DNA of 64,000 bases from TMED26 sp042088965 (GCA_042088965.1 JBELLC010000001.1:62001-126000), one strand, 5' to 3'. Counted from the stretch's first letter, positions 42,984 to 51,893 are shown. Notes: generated from the letters alone by a model not told the origin. Translations and numbers: made by a program.

Positions 42984-44339
42984 ATCGTCGATTTTCTGCC
43001 CTTATTGATGTTTTTAACCCTGATGGCGTTGATGTTTACGGGCTACCCCATTGGCCTGGTTCTGGGAGGTGTCGCCATTGGCTATGGCTTCCTTGGTATT
43101 GCCTTTGATGTTTTCTCATTTGCTGAATTTTTTATTTTTGTGCCCCGTGTTTGGATCATTGCTGAAAACCTGCAATTGATCGCTGTGCCGTTGCTGATTT
43201 TTATGGGGGTGATGCTCGAACGCTCACAATTGGCCAAAGATCTGCTTGAGGCACTGCATCTGATTTTGCGCGCCGTTCCAGGTGGTACAGCAATCTCCGT
43301 AACGGTTATGGGCGTACTTTTTGCGGCGATAACGGGCGTTGTTGGGGCCTCTGTCATCGTGCTCACTTTGATTGCCTTGCCCACGATGTTGAAAGCCGGG
43401 TATCGACCCTCGCTTGCGCTGGGCACAATCGCGGCCTCCGCCACATTGGGCATTCTTATTCCACCAAGTATTCTGCTGGTCTTTCTGTGCGAGCTTCTGC
43501 AAATCTCCTATGGCTATCTTTTTGCAGCCGCGATTTACCCCGGTTTAACCCTGGCGCTTTTATATGTCCTTTATATCGCCGGTATCGCTGTTATTGACCC
43601 AAAGGCTGCACCGCGTTTACAGCGCCCAGATCCGCCCCTATCCATGCGGGTAGTTTGGCGGGCTTTTGCGGTTGGTGTGCTGCCAACAGCGATTCTCATT
43701 GCCTTGGTCATGGGATCGGTCTTGGGCGGGTTATTCACCATCACGGAATCAGCGGCCGTGGGCGCTGGCGGCACAATCTTATTGGCCTGGATCAGGGGAA
43801 ACTTGAGCTTCAAGACGCTGCGCGAGAGTCTGCACCGTAGCTCGATGACCATTGGCATGGTCGCAATTTTATTCATCGGCGCCAGCAGTTTTGCCTATGT
43901 CTTTCGGGCCCTTGGTGGCGAAGAGATCTTCCATAGCTTAATCGATGCTGCGGCCCTTGATGCTTGGGGGGTTTTGCTGATGATCATTGCCGCAATTTTC
44001 CTCATGGGCTTCTTTTTTGATGTCCTCGAAATCCTGCTCATTGCGATCCCGATTTTCGGGCCACTCATTGCGCCACTCGATTTTGGCACGCACATTGCCG
44101 CAGACTTGGTACCCTATTGGTTTGCAATCTTGGTTGCCATTACTTTGCAAACGTCGTTTTTGACGCCGCCGATGGGATTATCGTTATTTTATATCAAAGG
44201 TGTGGCCCCGGCGTCGATCACCATGAAACAAATCTATGTGGGCATTATTCCCTTTGTTTTATTGCAAATGGCCTGTGTCGGTGTGGTCCTGATCTGGCCC
44301 CGTCTGGTAACGCACCTACCGCAGCAGATTTTTGGCTGA
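42984..44339 (+). CDS. dctM: TRAP transporter large permease (DctM-like), start codon uncertain
   Basis: This large TRAP membrane subunit has about 12 helices and couples uptake of organic acids to the sodium gradient. Typical segments are LPLLMFLTLMALMFTGYPIGLVLGG at the N-terminus (read in parts), VPLLIFMGVMLERSQLAKDLLEAL, LGTIAASATLGILIPPSILL and LQTSFLTPPMGLSLFYIKGV. The homologous start should be at residue I of IVDFLPLLMF, where the codon is ATC (42984), with a GGGGGGG run eight bases upstream. The next ATG, at 43008, would cut into helix 1. Either a rare AUC start, an unusual upstream start or a base error explains this. The small subunit follows, and no DctP is adjacent. Confidence 0.85.
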   Translation: MVDFLPLLMFLTLMALMFTGYPIGLVLGGVAIGYGFLGIAFDVFSFAEFFIFVPRVWIIAENLQLIAVPLLIFMGVMLERSQLAKDLLEALHLILRAVPGGTAISVTVMGVLFAAITGVVGASVIVLTLIALPTMLKAGYRPSLALGTIAASATLGILIPPSILLVFLCELLQISYGYLFAAAIYPGLTLALLYVLYIAGIAVIDPKAAPRLQRPDPPLSMRVVWRAFAVGVLPTAILIALVMGSVLGGLFTITESAAVGAGGTILLAWIRGNLSFKTLRESLHRSSMTIGMVAILFIGASSFAYVFRALGGEEIFHSLIDAAALDAWGVLLMIIAAIFLMGFFFDVLEILLIAIPIFGPLIAPLDFGTHIAADLVPYWFAILVAITLQTSFLTPPMGLSLFYIKGVAPASITMKQIYVGIIPFVLLQMACVGVVLIWPRLVTHLPQQIFG

Positions 44340-44349
44340 GGACAGGGTA

Positions 44350-44997
44350 ATGCAACAAGCAGCTCCACACAGCCTCACGACCCGTCTTTGTCAGCATCTC
44401 ATTCGGCTGGCAAATATGGTCGAGCGGCCTGTCATCTGGGTGGGGGAAACGGTTTCCTGGCTGCAATTGGTGCTGGTGGTCCTGATCATCGCTGATGCGA
44501 TTTCACGGCGCTATATCCGCTCGCTTAGTATTGTGGTCGACAATAACCTACATTTCTTTTTTAACTCACCTGCGATTCAAGATGGCGAGTGGCATTTGCA
44601 CACGGTCATCTTTTTCTGTGCCATTGGCTATGCCAGCGTCCGCAACGCCCACGTCCGGCTTGATATTCTGCGCACAGGTTTCACCGAAAGAGGCCGTTTA
44701 TGGGTGGAGTTTATTGGCGGCCTGATATTGCTTTTGCCGTTTATTCTGATCTTTATGTATGAGGCGGGGATCTTTTTCTCTTATGCCTGGAGTCATGACG
44801 AAGCCGCCGGCGAATCAAACGGTATCGGCAATCGTTGGTTCATCAAATCTTTCATTCTTTTCGGCCCATCGCTGCTGCTTTTATCCGGTCTGTCGATGAT
44901 CATCCGCCTGGCCGTGCGGCTGTTTGGACCGCCCGATTTGCACCCAGAAACCCGCACAGAAAATATCGCCAATCCCTCTTTCTCGGCCTATAACTAG
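44350..44997 (+). CDS. dctQ: TRAP transporter small permease (DctQ-like)
   Basis: A 215-residue small TRAP subunit with four hydrophobic helices: VSWLQLVLVVLIIADAIS, FFCAIGYASVRNAHVRLDI, EFIGGLILLLPFILIFMYEA and SFILFGPSLLLLSGLSMIIR. The AHVRLDILR motif is typical of DctQ. The ATG at 44350, with AGGG three bases upstream and GAGGA before it, is preferred to a TTG at 44332. It follows dctM by 10 bp, which inverts the common P-Q-M order. Confidence 0.85.
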   Translation: MQQAAPHSLTTRLCQHLIRLANMVERPVIWVGETVSWLQLVLVVLIIADAISRRYIRSLSIVVDNNLHFFFNSPAIQDGEWHLHTVIFFCAIGYASVRNAHVRLDILRTGFTERGRLWVEFIGGLILLLPFILIFMYEAGIFFSYAWSHDEAAGESNGIGNRWFIKSFILFGPSLLLLSGLSMIIRLAVRLFGPPDLHPETRTENIANPSFSAYN

Positions 44998-45092
44998 GCC
45001 ATGAACAGGCCATGAATTGGGATGATGGTTCCAAATAGCCCTTCAAGGCGATAGACTGCGCCTCAAAATGATCTGTGCTCAGGAGATACTTA

Positions 45093-45986
45093 ATGAATGA
45101 TTCGTCAAATACCGACACCGCTGCTTACACGCCGCCCGCTGTTTGGACATGGGACAAGCAAAATGGCGGCAAGTTCGCCAGCATTAATCGGCCTATTGCC
45201 GGTGCCACTCATGACCATGACCTACCCGTAGGCAAGCATCCCCTGCAGCTTTATTCCCTGGCAACACCGAATGGCGTCAAAGTTACCATCATGCTGGAAG
45301 AACTTTTGGCCCTTGGCCATAGCGGCGCGGAATATGACGCCTGGCTGATTAAAATTGGCGATGGCAATCAATTCGGTAGTGGCTTTGTTAATGCCAATCC
45401 AAACTCTAAAATCCCTGCTTTGATGGATCACAGCACCGCCACACCGACGCGGGTGTTTGAATCTGGAGCGATCCTTTTATATCTGGCGGAGAAGTTTTCG
45501 GCCTTTCTGCCAACCGACCTTACAAAGCGGACCGAATGCCTAAACTGGTTATTCTGGCAAATGGGCAGCGCGCCTTATTTGGGCGGCGGCTTTGGCCATT
45601 TCTACGCCTATGCACCGTTCAAAATGGAATATCCTATTGACCGCTTCTCGATGGAAGTTAAGCGCCAACTTGATGTGCTCGACCGTCATCTTGCAGACAA
45701 TCAATTTATGGCAGGTGACGACTATAGCATCGCCGATATGGCCATTTGGCCGTGGTATGGCAATTTAATCGCTGGCAATCTTTATGGCGACTCAGCAACC
45801 TTTTTAGATACCAAAAGCTATACTCATGCCGTGCGCTGGCAGGAAGAAATCTGGCAACGCCCGGCTGTTCAGCGTGGCCGCAAGGTCAACCGTCTCGCCG
45901 GTAAGCCCTCAGACCAGCTGCATGAACGCCATGATGCCAGCGACTTTGATCTGCGAACCGAAGACAAGCTCAACCCAGAGCGCTAA
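45093..45986 (+). CDS. yghU: YghU-type glutathione S-transferase / disulfide oxidoreductase
   Basis: A 297-residue member of the YghU/YfcG (nu-class) GST group, which has glutathione-disulfide reductase activity. The N-terminal thioredoxin fold has the characteristic ATPNGVKVTIMLEELLALG with the Thr-Pro-Asn motif, and the glutathione-binding segment is RVFESGAILLYLAEKF. The C-terminal helical domain contains GDDYSIADMAIWPWYG. The long N-terminal extension, PAVWTWDKQNGGKFASINRP, is also typical of YghU. The ATG at 45093 has AGGAGA nine bases upstream. Confidence 0.88.
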   Translation: MNDSSNTDTAAYTPPAVWTWDKQNGGKFASINRPIAGATHDHDLPVGKHPLQLYSLATPNGVKVTIMLEELLALGHSGAEYDAWLIKIGDGNQFGSGFVNANPNSKIPALMDHSTATPTRVFESGAILLYLAEKFSAFLPTDLTKRTECLNWLFWQMGSAPYLGGGFGHFYAYAPFKMEYPIDRFSMEVKRQLDVLDRHLADNQFMAGDDYSIADMAIWPWYGNLIAGNLYGDSATFLDTKSYTHAVRWQEEIWQRPAVQRGRKVNRLAGKPSDQLHERHDASDFDLRTEDKLNPER

Positions 45987-46076
45987 TTTCATAATCTGTT
46001 GCCGCCCCGCCGTTGATATCCCTGAGCGGCTGGGCCTGGGCGACCTCTCAAAAAATAAAGCAAAACACCGCGCACG

Positions 46077-46664
46077 ATGATTAGTTTCACCACAGCGTTA
46101 TTTTTTCTGATCATCACCCCTGGAGTGGGGGTTTTAACCACCGCTGGCATTGGCGCTGGTTTCGGTGCCCGCCCTGGCCTGCGTTTTCTGATTGGCCTGG
46201 GCCTGGGCACCAATATCAACGCCCTATTGGTGGTCAGCGGGTTGGCCGCTGTGGTTCTGGCTCATCCGCTGATTGGGCCCATCCTATTATACGCGTCGAT
46301 CAGCTACCTGTTATATTTGGCCTTCCGGATCGGCTGGGCAGGGTCGCGGATCGCTTTCATTGAACAAGCAAAAGCGCCTGGCATCTTAAACGGTATTGGG
46401 CTGCAATTTATCAATCCAAAAGCCTATGTGGTGCACACCACCTTGTTCAGCGGCTTCCATTTCATGGCAGATCAGCCTTCCCAAGAGATCATGATCAAAA
46501 TCTTAATCATGAATCTCATCTGGATTCCGGTCCATCTGGGATGGCTATGGGCAGGTGTATCGCTGAAGCGCCTTGAGCTATCAGCGCGCAGTCAGTCCGT
46601 TATCAACAAACTCATGGCGTTGGCCATGGTCATTGTCATTGCCTTGGCAGCCCTGCCCTTGTGA
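46077..46664 (+). CDS. LysE/RhtB-family amino acid exporter
   Basis: A 195-residue inner-membrane protein with about six helices. The family signature is LIITPGVGVLTTAGIGAGFGARPGLRFLIG near the N-terminus (read in parts) and GIGLQFINPKAYV in the middle. LysE/RhtB proteins export amino acids such as homoserine, threonine or lysine. The C-terminus is hydrophobic, as usual. It converges on a cupin gene. Substrate cannot be read. Confidence 0.85.
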   Translation: MISFTTALFFLIITPGVGVLTTAGIGAGFGARPGLRFLIGLGLGTNINALLVVSGLAAVVLAHPLIGPILLYASISYLLYLAFRIGWAGSRIAFIEQAKAPGILNGIGLQFINPKAYVVHTTLFSGFHFMADQPSQEIMIKILIMNLIWIPVHLGWLWAGVSLKRLELSARSQSVINKLMALAMVIVIALAALPL

Positions 46665-46712
46665 CATCAAGGCTATAGGTCTATTCGCCGCTATACCTTA
46701 ACGCCACTATAC

Positions 46713-47228
46713 TTAACGGATGAAGCGTTTCACATAATCAGTGCCCAGACCGACTGCCTCAAAATGCGCGCGGGCCGCGGCAACCCGATCAAAAACATCG
46801 GTTGTGCCGGTCACGTTGCCGTCTTCGTCACAATATAACAATGCGCCTGTGTTATGAAACAAGGTCAGCATATGATCGCCGTCATCCACCACCAGCGTAT
46901 GCACATCACCAGGTGGTTCATAAAGATAGCTTCCAGCGGTCGCCACCCAATCACGTTCCAGATAGCGCCAGCGGCCCTCCAGAACAAATCCATGCACAGG
47001 GGCCGGGTGGCGATGCCGAGAGACCACCCCGCCTTGGGTAACCTTGGTCAAATGCACCCAATACCCTTGGCTGACATTAAAGCACAGAGGGCGCGACCAG
47101 CGACCGGGACCATTTGGCACCCAAAGCCGGTCATCTTCTGGCGTTTGGCCATCAGCACAAAAAATCTCATCTTGCATATCGGGCGGCACCAACGCGGAAT
47201 AGCGCATGGCAGATGTTGTGTCAGGCAT
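46713..47228 (-). CDS. Cupin protein of the 2,4'-dihydroxyacetophenone dioxygenase type
   Basis: A 171-residue single-domain cupin. Motif 1 is SRHRHPAPVHGFVLEGRWRY and motif 2 is SYLYEPPGDVHTLVVDDG, so His residues for a metal are present. The pattern resembles 2,4'-dihydroxyacetophenone dioxygenase-family proteins. The open frame starts at 47381, but the ATG at 47228, with GGGACAGAGAT upstream, is in the gap after the preceding cupin and gives the normal size. The partner cupin gene ends 20 bp upstream. Substrate uncertain. Confidence 0.7.
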   Translation of the reverse strand: MPDTTSAMRYSALVPPDMQDEIFCADGQTPEDDRLWVPNGPGRWSRPLCFNVSQGYWVHLTKVTQGGVVSRHRHPAPVHGFVLEGRWRYLERDWVATAGSYLYEPPGDVHTLVVDDGDHMLTLFHNTGALLYCDEDGNVTGTTDVFDRVAAARAHFEAVGLGTDYVKRFIR

Positions 47229-47247
47229 ATCTCTGTCCCATCTTTTG

Positions 47248-47742
47248 TTATTCGGCGGCTGCGGGGGCGGCGCCATAAACACTGCGTTTGTGCCAACTAT
47301 CGACGTATTGCGCGATTGAAAGGGTCCAGCTGTTTTCCATATCAGCATCAAAATATTCAAACAGAATGCCATCTTCGGCAATCATCGACAGCATCACCAT
47401 GCCGCCCTCGGGGCCACCCCATTCATCATGCGGTAGCGCATCGGCCCCAGCCATTGCATATTCACCTTTGCGGCGCATGATTGATTTGCGGCTGCCATCT
47501 GGCTGCATCTCGGTCAAATGCTGTTCGCCATCGAGCACCAATGTCACGGTTGAGGCCACATGGCGGTGACGCCGACAATGCCCCCCTGGCGCATAGCGCA
47601 ACAGCATGTCCAAACGGCCCGTCGCCAGATCATATCCAAGCAGACTAAATTCAAAATCAACTTGGAAGTCCTGACAGCTGGGATCAGTCACCCGCCGCCA
47701 TTCAACAGTTTCAGGATCAAAACTTTGTGCAACCACGCTCAT
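47248..47742 (-). CDS. Cupin-domain protein
   Basis: A 164-residue cupin. The motif GGHCRRHRHVASTVTLVLDGEQH gives the metal-binding His set (read as GGHCRRHRH plus VLDGEQH) and GEYAMAGADALPHDEWGG the second motif. It precedes another cupin gene by 20 bp on the same strand, so the two are probably co-transcribed and may act in one pathway or as a heteromer. It ends in an alanine-rich tail. Function unknown. Confidence 0.7.
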   Translation of the reverse strand: MSVVAQSFDPETVEWRRVTDPSCQDFQVDFEFSLLGYDLATGRLDMLLRYAPGGHCRRHRHVASTVTLVLDGEQHLTEMQPDGSRKSIMRRKGEYAMAGADALPHDEWGGPEGGMVMLSMIAEDGILFEYFDADMENSWTLSIAQYVDSWHKRSVYGAAPAAAE

Positions 47743-47913
47743 GGCAAACCTCTTACGTCAAAAAACTTGTTAAATTTAGCAGCCAGATGCAAACCCTGAC
47801 AAGACACCTCGGTGCCGCAGTATCATAATTCATCACCAATATCGCGCTGAGGGGAGATTTTTGCCCGCTGGCAGTCTATAGTACAGCGTAGTCTGATTTG
47901 ATGAGTGTATCGC

Positions 47914-48192
47914 ATGGCCACTGATAAAGATGATAATGGCAAAATCGTTTTCTTACGGGACGCAGCTGCGAAGCCTGCCACCGGGCCGGAATTAACGGTG
48001 ATGCAAGCTGCCGCGTCAATCGCCGCAGCCTTAGCCTGGGAAGCGCCAGATATTGGCCTGCTTGGAATCAAGAAAAACAGTGATGAGTCGGTGAATATGG
48101 CATTCAGCCTTCAAGGCAAGCGGTTTTTATTCACTGGCGTTGAAGTCAGTGAGGCAGAATTTACCACCGCAATGCTTGGAGATCCTGAATAA
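47914..48192 (+). CDS. Hypothetical small protein (92 aa)
   Basis: I do not recognise this 92-residue protein. It starts MATDKDDNGKIVFLRDAA and contains a compact C-terminal part, SVNMAFSLQGKRFLFTGVEVSE, that could be a small beta-alpha fold. No cysteines or membrane segment are visible. A GTG at 47905 would add three residues. It is convergent with the GFA gene, with stops two bases apart. Codon use looks like the neighbours, so it is plausibly real. Confidence 0.5.
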   Translation: MATDKDDNGKIVFLRDAAAKPATGPELTVMQAAASIAAALAWEAPDIGLLGIKKNSDESVNMAFSLQGKRFLFTGVEVSEAEFTTAMLGDPE

Positions 48193-48193
48193 T

Positions 48194-48670
48194 TTACGTG
48201 TCGGCAACCGCGTCAGCGCCTGACAATCTGTCTGCCTCAGCGGATTGAGGGTCATAGGTATGAAAGGTTTCGACATGATATTTGGTGTCAATTTCACCCA
48301 CAAAATGCGCTTTTGAGCGGGTAAACACCTCGCCAGAGATATCATACCAAAAACTTGGCGGATCAAAGGTACCGCCAGCAACACCGATATCCCCTGGCCA
48401 TACTTCTAATTGTGAAAACACGGTCGTGCCGCAGTCTGCACAAAAACTGTTTCGCCAAGCCTTGCCGCTTTCACTGGTAAAAGTGTATTCTTTGCAGGCC
48501 CCTGCCGTGAGCTGAAAACGATCTTCAGGAAAATAAACGAGAACCCCAAAGGCACTGCCAGCGCGCAGTTGGCAGTACCGGCAATGGCAAACCCCAGAGC
48601 GCAGCGGTGCGCCAATAGTTTGATATCTGACGTTACCACAAAGGCAGCCACCTTGATGCAGATCTGACAT
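48194..48670 (-). CDS. GFA/CENP-V-family zinc-binding protein
   Basis: A 158-residue member of the glutathione-dependent formaldehyde-activating (GFA) family. Its zinc-binding cysteine pattern is complete: GGCLCGNVRY, CHCRYCQLRAGSAFG and NSFCADCGTTVF. Most members are annotated by family only, and GFA activity has been questioned for many of them. It stands alone on the minus strand. Confidence 0.82.
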   Translation of the reverse strand: MSDLHQGGCLCGNVRYQTIGAPLRSGVCHCRYCQLRAGSAFGVLVYFPEDRFQLTAGACKEYTFTSESGKAWRNSFCADCGTTVFSQLEVWPGDIGVAGGTFDPPSFWYDISGEVFTRSKAHFVGEIDTKYHVETFHTYDPQSAEADRLSGADAVADT

Positions 48671-48948
48671 GATTGTTCCCCCTCTTTAGCCGTCAGGATG
48701 TCAAGCCGCCAAATACGTCGTCAAATATTACCTCATGGTTGGCTGCGAAGGCAAAGCTAAATCCTTGACAATTTATCACCGTAAGTGCAAAACCGCCGCA
48801 GGTTTAGGATCGTTTGCCGTTTAAACGGTGAACGCGCCAAACCACTCACATTAATGGCAGCTCAACAGAATTATCTGACGGGCGAAGCCGTCCTGGTGCA
48901 GCCGCAATGATCTGCGAGCGCTTTCACCAGGTTAAAAAGGAACTACCT
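48671..48948. promoter_or_regulatory. DEAD-box helicase upstream region with palindrome
   Basis: A 278-bp leader region with no gene. It holds a perfect -35-like TTGACA at 48765-48770 without an obvious -10 at ideal spacing, and a perfect 12-bp palindrome CCGTTTAAACGG at 48817-48828. A long structured leader would fit a cold-induced helicase, but this is only inference. Confidence 0.35.
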
Positions 48949-50898
48949 TTGACGAATATGACCTTCCCGGCCCTTGGTTTGGCCGATCCCCTGTTGCGTT
49001 CCCTTGAACACCGCGGCCACGACACGCCAACGCCCATTCAGGCGCAGGCGATCCCTGAGCTTTTAAACCGCAAAGACCTACTTGGTATTGCGCAAACAGG
49101 CACAGGGAAAACAGGTGCTTTTGCCTTGCCAATCTTGCATCACATGCATGAATGGCAGAAAGACGATGAACCACGCGGCCAGCGCGGGCCTCAGGCGCTG
49201 ATTTTAGCCCCCACCCGAGAGTTGGCGATACAAATCGGCGCTGAAATGCGCGCCTATGGACACAACTTGAACCTCAAGCTAACTGTCATCTATGGCGGCG
49301 TCAGCCAGAAGGGCCAGATTACGGCATTAAACCGCGGCGTGGACATTGTGATCGCCACACCAGGCCGACTCTTAGACCTTTACCAGCAACGCAAGCTGCG
49401 CCTTGACCGGGTTGCCTTCTACGTCCTTGATGAAGCTGACCGTATGCTCGACATGGGCTTTATCCATGATATCAAAAAGATTACTGCTGCCCTGCCCAAA
49501 GCCCGGCAGTCACTGCTGTTTTCAGCAACCATGCAACCACCGGCGGTAAAAATCGCCCGTGACATTTTGCATGATCCTATACGTGTCGAAGTCACTCCGC
49601 AGGCGACACCTATTGACCGTATTGATCAAAAAGTCTTTCGCATCAATAACGATGCCAAAACCCCGCTGTTGGTCAATATTCTCGAAGACCCCTCGCTGGC
49701 GCGCGTCATTGTTTTTACCCGCACCAAGCATCGGGCCAACAAAGTCGCGATGAATTTGAACAATGTGGGTATTTTGACCGATGCCTTTCACGGTAATAAG
49801 TCGCAAAATGCCCGCCAACAAGCGCTTGCGCGGTTTACTTCTGGAACCAGCCGCGTGCTTGTTGCAACCGATATCGCCGCCCGCGGGATTGATATCAACG
49901 CCGTCAGTCATGTTATCAATTATGATCTGCCAAACGAGCCAGAAAGCTATGTTCACCGCATTGGCAGGACGGCCCGTGCTGGCGCTGGTGGTATCGCTTG
50001 GTCATTCTGTGACCGCAGCGAGAGAGCCTATCTTAGCGATATTGAGCGTGTTATTCGCAGCAAGATTCCGCTTGTTGAAAACATCCCAAACTTGCCAAAA
50101 CTACCGCCCTTAAGCATGCAGGCCAGACAGAGCATCGACGAAGATGATGATGTACGCCGCGCCCGGGACCGCAAGCCAGGCGGGCAACGGCGTTCATCTG
50201 GCAAGCCAGCAAATCATCGCGCTCGCGATGGCGGCGGCCAAGGACGGTCTGAAAACCACCGCAACGGCCGGCCAACTGAAGGCGATGCACGGCACGACAC
50301 CTCGCACAATGGCGCAACGGATAATGCCAGTGAGCAGCGGGCCCCCGAAAATCGCGGTCGGCCACCGAAAAATGCTGGCCGACCCGTCCATCGTGCAGAC
50401 GCCGCGCGGTCCGGCGGCGAGCGCCGTGACAGCCGTAAACCCCGCACCGATCGGCCAGACTCAAAGCGGCGGCCAGAGCGCCAGGCAGACAACCGGTCAG
50501 AACGCGGCAAAGCAGATCATCAAACAGCCCGCAAAGCTGGCGACGGCAACCGTGATCACCGTCCGGATCAGGACAGGGATCAGCGGTCCGGTCTTTCAAA
50601 GGGTGGCGAAGCCCAAGGGCGTCCTGCAAAAGGCCCGCAGGCAAGAAACACCAAACCCCGGCAAGACAAGCTTGGCCAAAATAAGCCGAGCCCCAATAAG
50701 CCGGGCCAAAATACGCCTCGGCAGGCCAAACGGCCTAATGATAGCCAAGCTGCCGTAAGTTCAGGGGATCGCCCGGTTAAGCGTAAAACGACACAAAAAC
50801 CATATCGCGCCAGTGGCCCAAGCAAACCCTCAAATGGTCCCAAAAAAAACCGTAGCCGAAGTGGCGGCAATGATGCGGGCGCGCGGCGGGTTGCCTAG
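48949..50898 (+). CDS. DEAD-box ATP-dependent RNA helicase (RhlE-like) with long basic tail
   Basis: A 649-residue helicase that unwinds or remodels RNA. The Q motif is FPALGLADPLLRSLEHRGHD, motif I AQTGTGKTGAF, motif II VLDEADRMLDMGF, motif III LLFSATM, motif V ATDIAARGIDI and motif VI HRIGRTARAGAGG. The last roughly 240 residues are a disordered tail rich in Arg, Gly, Asn, Gln, Lys and Pro, with near-repeats such as GQNKPSPNKPGQNTP. The TTG at 48949 with AAGGA seven bases upstream is chosen; the ATG at 48958 is close behind. A 10-bp hairpin follows. Confidence 0.9.
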   Translation: MTNMTFPALGLADPLLRSLEHRGHDTPTPIQAQAIPELLNRKDLLGIAQTGTGKTGAFALPILHHMHEWQKDDEPRGQRGPQALILAPTRELAIQIGAEMRAYGHNLNLKLTVIYGGVSQKGQITALNRGVDIVIATPGRLLDLYQQRKLRLDRVAFYVLDEADRMLDMGFIHDIKKITAALPKARQSLLFSATMQPPAVKIARDILHDPIRVEVTPQATPIDRIDQKVFRINNDAKTPLLVNILEDPSLARVIVFTRTKHRANKVAMNLNNVGILTDAFHGNKSQNARQQALARFTSGTSRVLVATDIAARGIDINAVSHVINYDLPNEPESYVHRIGRTARAGAGGIAWSFCDRSERAYLSDIERVIRSKIPLVENIPNLPKLPPLSMQARQSIDEDDDVRRARDRKPGGQRRSSGKPANHRARDGGGQGRSENHRNGRPTEGDARHDTSHNGATDNASEQRAPENRGRPPKNAGRPVHRADAARSGGERRDSRKPRTDRPDSKRRPERQADNRSERGKADHQTARKAGDGNRDHRPDQDRDQRSGLSKGGEAQGRPAKGPQARNTKPRQDKLGQNKPSPNKPGQNTPRQAKRPNDSQAAVSSGDRPVKRKTTQKPYRASGPSKPSNGPKKNRSRSGGNDAGARRVA

Positions 50899-50916
50899 AA
50901 AGATCTGCTGATGAAT

Positions 50917-50949
50917 CGTCGCTGGCACATTATAAAATAGCCAGCGACG
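50917..50949 (+). terminator. Hairpin after the DEAD-box helicase gene
   Basis: A perfect 10-bp stem, CGTCGCTGGC (50917-50926) and GCCAGCGACG (50940-50949), with a 13-base AT-rich loop, lies 18 bp after the stop. No T run follows, so it is a terminator-like or 3'-end stabilising structure. Confidence 0.6.
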
Positions 50950-51137
50950 TGATCCAATGTGCAGCGCCCCGCGTATCGTTAATATGAAAGATATAAAACC
51001 ATTTTTGACAATCATGCGCGTCTTAGTCGTTTGCGGCCTGGGCTACGCGATCAATCGGCCTGCCGCCCGTCGGTAACGGACGGACGGCGACCTGATTATG
51101 CGTGTGTGCCAGCGGCACCGATTAACTCCGTGCGCGC

Positions 51138-51893
51138 TTAGCCTGGTTCGCCTGGCTGTAAAGCACGTGTGTGGGTCGGGGTCAGTAAAATCTCATTTGG
51201 GCAGCTACGTGGGTTGAGGCGGGCGACGAATAAGACAGTTTCGGCGACATCGTCCGCTTGGATCAAGCGTGCGCGATCTTCAGCTGGAACCGGAACCGGC
51301 CGGTAATCGAGAATCGCTGTGTTGACCTCGCCAGGGCAAATAGCACAGGCGCGGATACCATTATTGCCTTCTTCCAAATTTAATAACTCGTTCAGCGCCA
51401 TCACCGCATGCTTTGAGGCCCCATAGGCCACACCGGCTCGCCGCGAATAGCGTTTGCCCGCCATCGATGCTGTATTAATGATTAAGCCGTCACCGCGCTG
51501 GCGCATCCCGGGCAAGACAGCAGCGGTGCAATTATAAACCCCTTTGACATTCACATCGATGACATCGTCCCAGCCCTCTAACGCGCTGCCTGCCCAGTCA
51601 CGGTTTTGAACGTTCATTCCGTGATTGTTAAACAAGATATCAATTTGTCCGAATTCAGCTGTGATCTGTGCCGCAGCTGCGATCACGCCATCGCGGTCAG
51701 TCACGTCAAGGGGCACATCCATCGCGGCACCTCCGGCAGCGTTAATTCGGGCGGCCACATCGGCCAGTAAATCAGCTCGCCGCCCGCTCAGCGCAACTTT
51801 TACCCCCGCAGCACCAAGCATCACCGCCGTCGCTTCACCAATCCCGGTTCCAGCGCCTGTTACCCATGCCACCAAACCTGTCACTTCCCGCAT
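51138..51893 (-). CDS. Short-chain dehydrogenase/reductase
   Basis: A 251-residue classical SDR oxidoreductase. The cofactor motif is VTGAGTGIGEATAV near residue 10, with Arg in SGRRADLL that may favour NADP(H). NNHG replaces NNAG at the structural motif in ILFNNHGMNVQN. The catalytic Ser is in INTASMAGKRYSRRAG and YxxxK is in YGASKHAVM. The replacement of Ala by His in NNHG is unusual. The substrate is unknown, and no pathway neighbours help. Confidence 0.85.
   Translation of the reverse strand: MREVTGLVAWVTGAGTGIGEATAVMLGAAGVKVALSGRRADLLADVAARINAAGGAAMDVPLDVTDRDGVIAAAAQITAEFGQIDILFNNHGMNVQNRDWAGSALEGWDDVIDVNVKGVYNCTAAVLPGMRQRGDGLIINTASMAGKRYSRRAGVAYGASKHAVMALNELLNLEEGNNGIRACAICPGEVNTAILDYRPVPVPAEDRARLIQADDVAETVLFVARLNPRSCPNEILLTPTHTRALQPGEPG

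Noticed and set aside
46854..47480. 208-aa plus-strand ORF across both cupin genes
   Set aside because: Antisense to two recognisable cupins, with composition typical of a reverse shadow.
50051..50758. Long open frames on both strands (197 aa minus, 204 aa plus) inside the DEAD-box tail region
   Set aside because: They are shadows of the low-complexity Arg/Gly/Pro tail, and their translations are repetitive with no family resemblance.
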